In this document: positions 60,297 to 64,000 of the stretch, piece after piece | Layout: each line of letters opens with the position of its first letter | Position numbering within the stretch: the stretch's first letter is position 1 | Assembly: GCF_024713945.1 (NCBI RefSeq) | Contig: NC_134678.1 | Location: 6,510,001 to 6,574,000 of the forward strand | Length of the DNA: 64,000 nt | Direction: 5' to 3' | Origin: Dermatophagoides farinae | Taxonomy: Eukaryota > Arthropoda > Arachnida > Sarcoptiformes > Pyroglyphidae | The notes under the pieces: generated by a model | What the model saw: the letters and a program-made list of their open reading frames with translations, nothing else | Database searches by the model: none | Told to the model about the DNA's origin: nothing | Translations under genes and position numbers: made by a program

Positions 60297-62538
60297 TTAT
60301 TCATAATCGCCCGAATAATCATCGCCTTGTCCACCATCACCATCATAATCGGCTGAACCACCATCAGAATTATCGCCTTGTCCATGATCATCATGGTCCT
60401 TATTTTTTTTATTTTTATTGTTTGAATCGTAGTAATAAGAATCAAAATTTCCACCACCATAGCTTACCGAATAATCATCATCATTGGTTCCGCCACCGCT
60501 ATGATCATCACCTCCATCATCGTAGCCATCACCGAAACCATCATCGGCCAATAATAAATGTCGTCCTTTTCGTGTACGTAATTTCGATGGTGATGATGAT
60601 GCAGCGAAATCATGGCTTGCTTCATTATGTAGTAATAAATCTTCTGGGTCCGTGTCATCAGGATCATCTGGTGCTATTTTTTTTATAACAAAAAAAAATT
60701 GATTGATCAATAACATTGAACCATCATTATAAAATACCATACCATCAGTTCTAAAATCATTAACATTTTGACCAGTAAATTCAGCCATTTGAGCAGCATT
60801 CGGATCAGGAACAGTATTATAATCATGATTCATTGTATCTAAATTAGATTTTTTTGTCGTTGGTTTTTGATGAAAATAGTTGAATCTAGTTGAATAACGT
60901 TTAGTAATGCCACCATTGCCGCCACCATTTTTGCCAATAGATGTTGGAACATTAGAACCATCAGCAGCCGATGTATGACGATAGTTATATTTATTTGAAA
61001 CTGGATATGAATTCATGGTTGGTCGTCTTTCCGATGAGAAAAAAGGATCAACACGATTTGAATCCATATAATTTGGTGTCCTTCGTCGTCTATTCGATGT
61101 CATGATATTGCCATCATTTTCGTCACCATTAAATGCTGATGCTGATGCTGATGATGATGATGATGTTGGTGCATGATGATTATAATAAAGATGATGATGT
61201 GGAAATGGTAGATTATGATATTGATGTGCCGGTGATTTCATCATCATTCCATTATTACGATATCTGGGTAAATCAGCATTGATCGGTACAAATCTCGATT
61301 CATCAGTTCGGGTTCCTTTATGATGAATGCCTTTCGATGTTGGATTATTTTTTTGTTTGTTCTTATCACCATCGATGAAATGACATTCACGTGTCATGAT
61401 GTACGAACCTCGTTTGGCTCCATTTTTAATTTTTCCATCCTCGATGCTACGTTTTTTACGTCGTCTACGAAAATCATCATCACCCATTCCACCGCCATCC
61501 GTATTGGATTGTCCAGGTAATGATGCTGAAATTTCCTTATAAACCTATAATCGATTCGTTTTTGAAATATTTTTGTTTTCCGTGCCACGCACAAACACAC
61601 AGAAAAAAGACAAGGAATCATAAATTTGTTGATCGGTTACATTACCATTTTATAAACGAAATTTTTTTTTGGTCACAAAATATCCACGGTTAATCAATTT
61701 GAATAATAATTTACCGTTTTACAGCCTTTCAATGCTTCCACCATTGGTACATTGAATGATGCCGAATTATCCTGATCGAATTCCGTTGTATCATCATTAT
61801 TCCATGGTATATCGAAATCGCCATCATCATTGCCATCATGTTCCTGTCGATCAACATCACCATCGATTTCATCAATAATTTTCTGTGCATTTGCATTTTG
61901 ATCATTGTTATAAGTATTTGTTACCGTTCCATCTCCTTGATTATCATGTGGTGGCTGCCTCTGTTCGTCATCACTATCGATATCATCATTATCGTCATCA
62001 TAATCACCTTCATAATCTATGTTAGTTTAAAATGATTCATTTTTTTTATAAAAACAAAACTCATACTCATCTGTTGTTTTGTTCCATTATTTTTTCTTTG
62101 CTTACCTGATTGTCCATCATCATCACGTGGATTATTGCGTACAACATCCATTGGAATCGGTGGATAACCATGACGATTACCAGGATCATCTAATGTCCAT
62201 GGATCATAACTATTGTAGAAATTTCTACTTTCTGATGAATTTAGATTCAATTCTTTTGCTGTTGTTGTTGTTGTTGTTGCTGTTGGTATGATAACACTTT
62301 CTTCGCTATCATTATTAATATTGTTTGGCAAATATTGATGAAAATATACTGTTGATGTTGCAATTGATGATGAAGAATTATTATTATCATTATTATTGTC
62401 ACTATGTAATATTAATGTATTATTATTATGTGTTGTTCGTAATGCTAATGGTGGAATGGATGCATCGATTGTTCCAATGAAAAATGTTGATGGAACACTG
62501 ACCATCATCATCATCATTAGAATTGATATCACAAACAT
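60297..62538 (-). CDS. Predicted secreted acidic protein with polybasic cleavage sites
   Basis: I do not recognise a family. Minus-strand exons 62106-62538, 61715-62016 and 60297-61544 total 1983 nt, 660 residues, with in-frame GT-AG junctions. The N-terminus is a clear signal peptide (FVISILMMMMMVSVPSTFF) with likely cleavage after IDA near 26. An Asn/Ser-rich segment, a block DPWTLDDPGNRHGYPPIPMD and a very acidic Asp-rich region (about 146-200) follow. Exon 2 ends in EALKGCKT. Exon 3 begins VYKEISASLPGQ and reaches a furin-type site RRRRKKR at about 271-277, with further basic sites later (KRGSY, NRRRRTP, KRYSTR, RTRKGR). Between them are His/Tyr-rich and Ser-rich stretches. The C-terminus is Gly/Asp/Tyr-rich (SYGGGNFDSYYYD). 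The architecture fits a processed secreted precursor or matrix protein. Only two cysteines are obvious near the first cleavage site, one on each side. TTTATT at 60251-60256 marks the probable polyadenylation signal. Confidence 0.75.
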
Positions 62539-64000
62539 TTTGATAATTTAATTAATTAATTTTTTTTTCTCTCTAAATTATCTGTAATGAAATTTGTTGT
62601 TCAGAAAAATTCTGTTGAATTTTCAACAAAATTCTATGAAAAAGAAGAAATAATATACAAACACACACACACACACACACTGATTATTCAATATGACAAA
62701 CAAATGACAATAGATTCTTGATTGTGGCCATATGAAACAACAATGATGTTTTTCATTTTGTCGATTTTTTTTTAGTTACTGTACAACAACAATGAAAATC
62801 AAATTATTCAACACAAAAGCAACAAACGAAAACATGTACGATATCAGATTGATGAAACTTTTACCTTCAACTGATTAATCTGTTGATCTTTTTATACCTG
62901 ATCAATCTACCAATCATCTATCATTTTTGTTTTCTCCACCAGATGAACAAAAAAAAAAAAACAACCGAACACCTCTCTTTCTCTCTCACTTTCAATATCT
63001 TTTTCACTTTCTTTAATCTCTTTTTTTTCTGAATCACAGCTGTCAATATTTTATTTTATTTTTTCTTTGTCTAGAAATCTTCAATTTTTTTTTTTTTTTT
63101 TTGGTTTTGTTCACAAATCGATCTGGAAATAAATCTGGAACAAATCCGATCGCTAAAAAAAAAATTCCAATACGACCCGATAAAATATCAATTGATAGTA
63201 CTAGGAAGGAGCCATTGATGTCATTTCTGTTGATAATGATGACAACAGGTGAAACAACACCTTGACGAGACGATTATTTTTTTTCTTTATCATCTTATGT
63301 TTGTTTGTCTCGGTACAGTGTATGTTGATAAGAAAAAAAAGCATAAGAAAGAAAGAATTAAAATCGTAGTTTGGGATTGTGGAGACAATTGGTGACATTG
63401 CGCTTCGACCTGTATACGATAATAATAATAACAAAAAAATTGATTTAATCATTTTTCATGGAATTCAATTCGTATCATTATTATCGATATTATTATATTA
63501 CCATATAACACACAGTTCATGACATAAAATATGGCTGCTTGTCAATGAAAAAATTGTAATAACCAATTGTAATTATCAATTTAACAAAATGAGAATTGAA
63601 ATTGATAATGGAATGCCAATTATCTGGATAACAATTTTTTTTCGTTCGTTCGTTCGTTTGTTCGTTTGTTTGTAACATTGTAAATAAATTTAGTACACAG
63701 TAACAACAATTATTATTCCGTTTTAAACTTGAATGAACTTTTTTTTTGTTCTTTGTTTTGTTTACCGAGAAAAAAACGAAAAAAAGAAAGTGAAAAACAA
63801 ACCAAATTGGCAATAATTGTGTGATCTAAATTAATGTGGATGTGTGAAAAAAAACAATTAGATGAATCGAATGATATTTTTTTTCTTGAGAATGAAAAAT
63901 TTCCAAATTTGTGATGTGACCATGGTCCAGTCAAGATATATTTTTTTATTTCGTTCTGCCTGTGTTTGTCCACGGAAATCATTAATCATCCATTTGACAT
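62539..64000. other. Right-end intergenic region
   Basis: Upstream flank of the secreted-protein gene. It holds T/A tracts, a CA run near 62660-62680, TCTCTT-rich sequence near 62973-63020 and GTTC repeats near 63643-63668. Short open frames on the minus strand have no features supporting them. No gene recognised. Confidence 0.5.

Noticed and set aside
60660-60700. Possible short intron around the NQFFFVIKK stretch in the minus-strand secreted gene
   Set aside because: A candidate acceptor is present, but no GT donor at a workable distance; the frame is open through, so I kept it as exon.

Overview
This window is eukaryotic nuclear DNA that is strongly AT-rich. It is dense in poly-T/poly-A tracts, CA/TG microsatellites and ATC/ATG/TTG triplet runs. 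Genes have short GT-AG introns, mostly 50-110 bp, and proteins full of Asn, Ser, Asp, Gln and His runs. Gene content (Cdc27, a RASSF with C1+RA+SARAH, a BROX-like BRO1 protein, an NDAE1-like SLC4 transporter, a GPR158-like class C receptor) points to an arthropod. The compact introns and composition suggest an astigmatid mite such as a dust or mange mite; that taxonomic call is inference.

Layout. On the minus strand from 1 to 6282 are the 5' part of mitochondrial glycerol-3-phosphate dehydrogenase (cut by the left edge) and a complete seven-exon CDC27/APC3. After a 1.6 kb divergent intergenic region, five plus-strand genes follow closely: RASSF (7915-10443), a nuclear-looking orphan (11761-14855), a BROX-like gene with a long proline-rich tail (15311-17539), a second orphan (17859-19040) and a single-pass Cys-rich membrane protein (19858-21000).

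From 21.7 to 23.9 kb lie two related tandem-repeat arrays that share a GTAGTGTAC core. They bracket about 1.5 kb of different texture that holds gene-fragment-like pieces. From 23.9 to 36.5 kb there is almost no recognisable coding sequence. That stretch does hold two hairpins, a TATA box upstream of a possible two-exon mini-gene, and a 135-codon orphan ORF.

An SLC4 bicarbonate transporter in 14 coding exons occupies 36486-42091. A 5 kb gap with one stray terminal-exon-like ORF follows, then a GPR158/smog-like receptor in nine exons (47119-52769). The right end carries two minus-strand genes for acidic predicted secreted proteins (53827-56515 and 60297-62538), the second with furin-like polybasic sites.

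Exon joins were worked out by hand. For each complete multi-exon gene the exon lengths sum to a multiple of three and the joins keep frame. The genes are unrelated housekeeping, signalling and transport loci; nothing suggests a cluster with one function. The most unusual parts are the repeat-flanked segment at 21.7-23.9 kb, the hairpins, the split C1 domain of RASSF, the proline-rich extension of the BROX-like protein and the two unrecognised genes.
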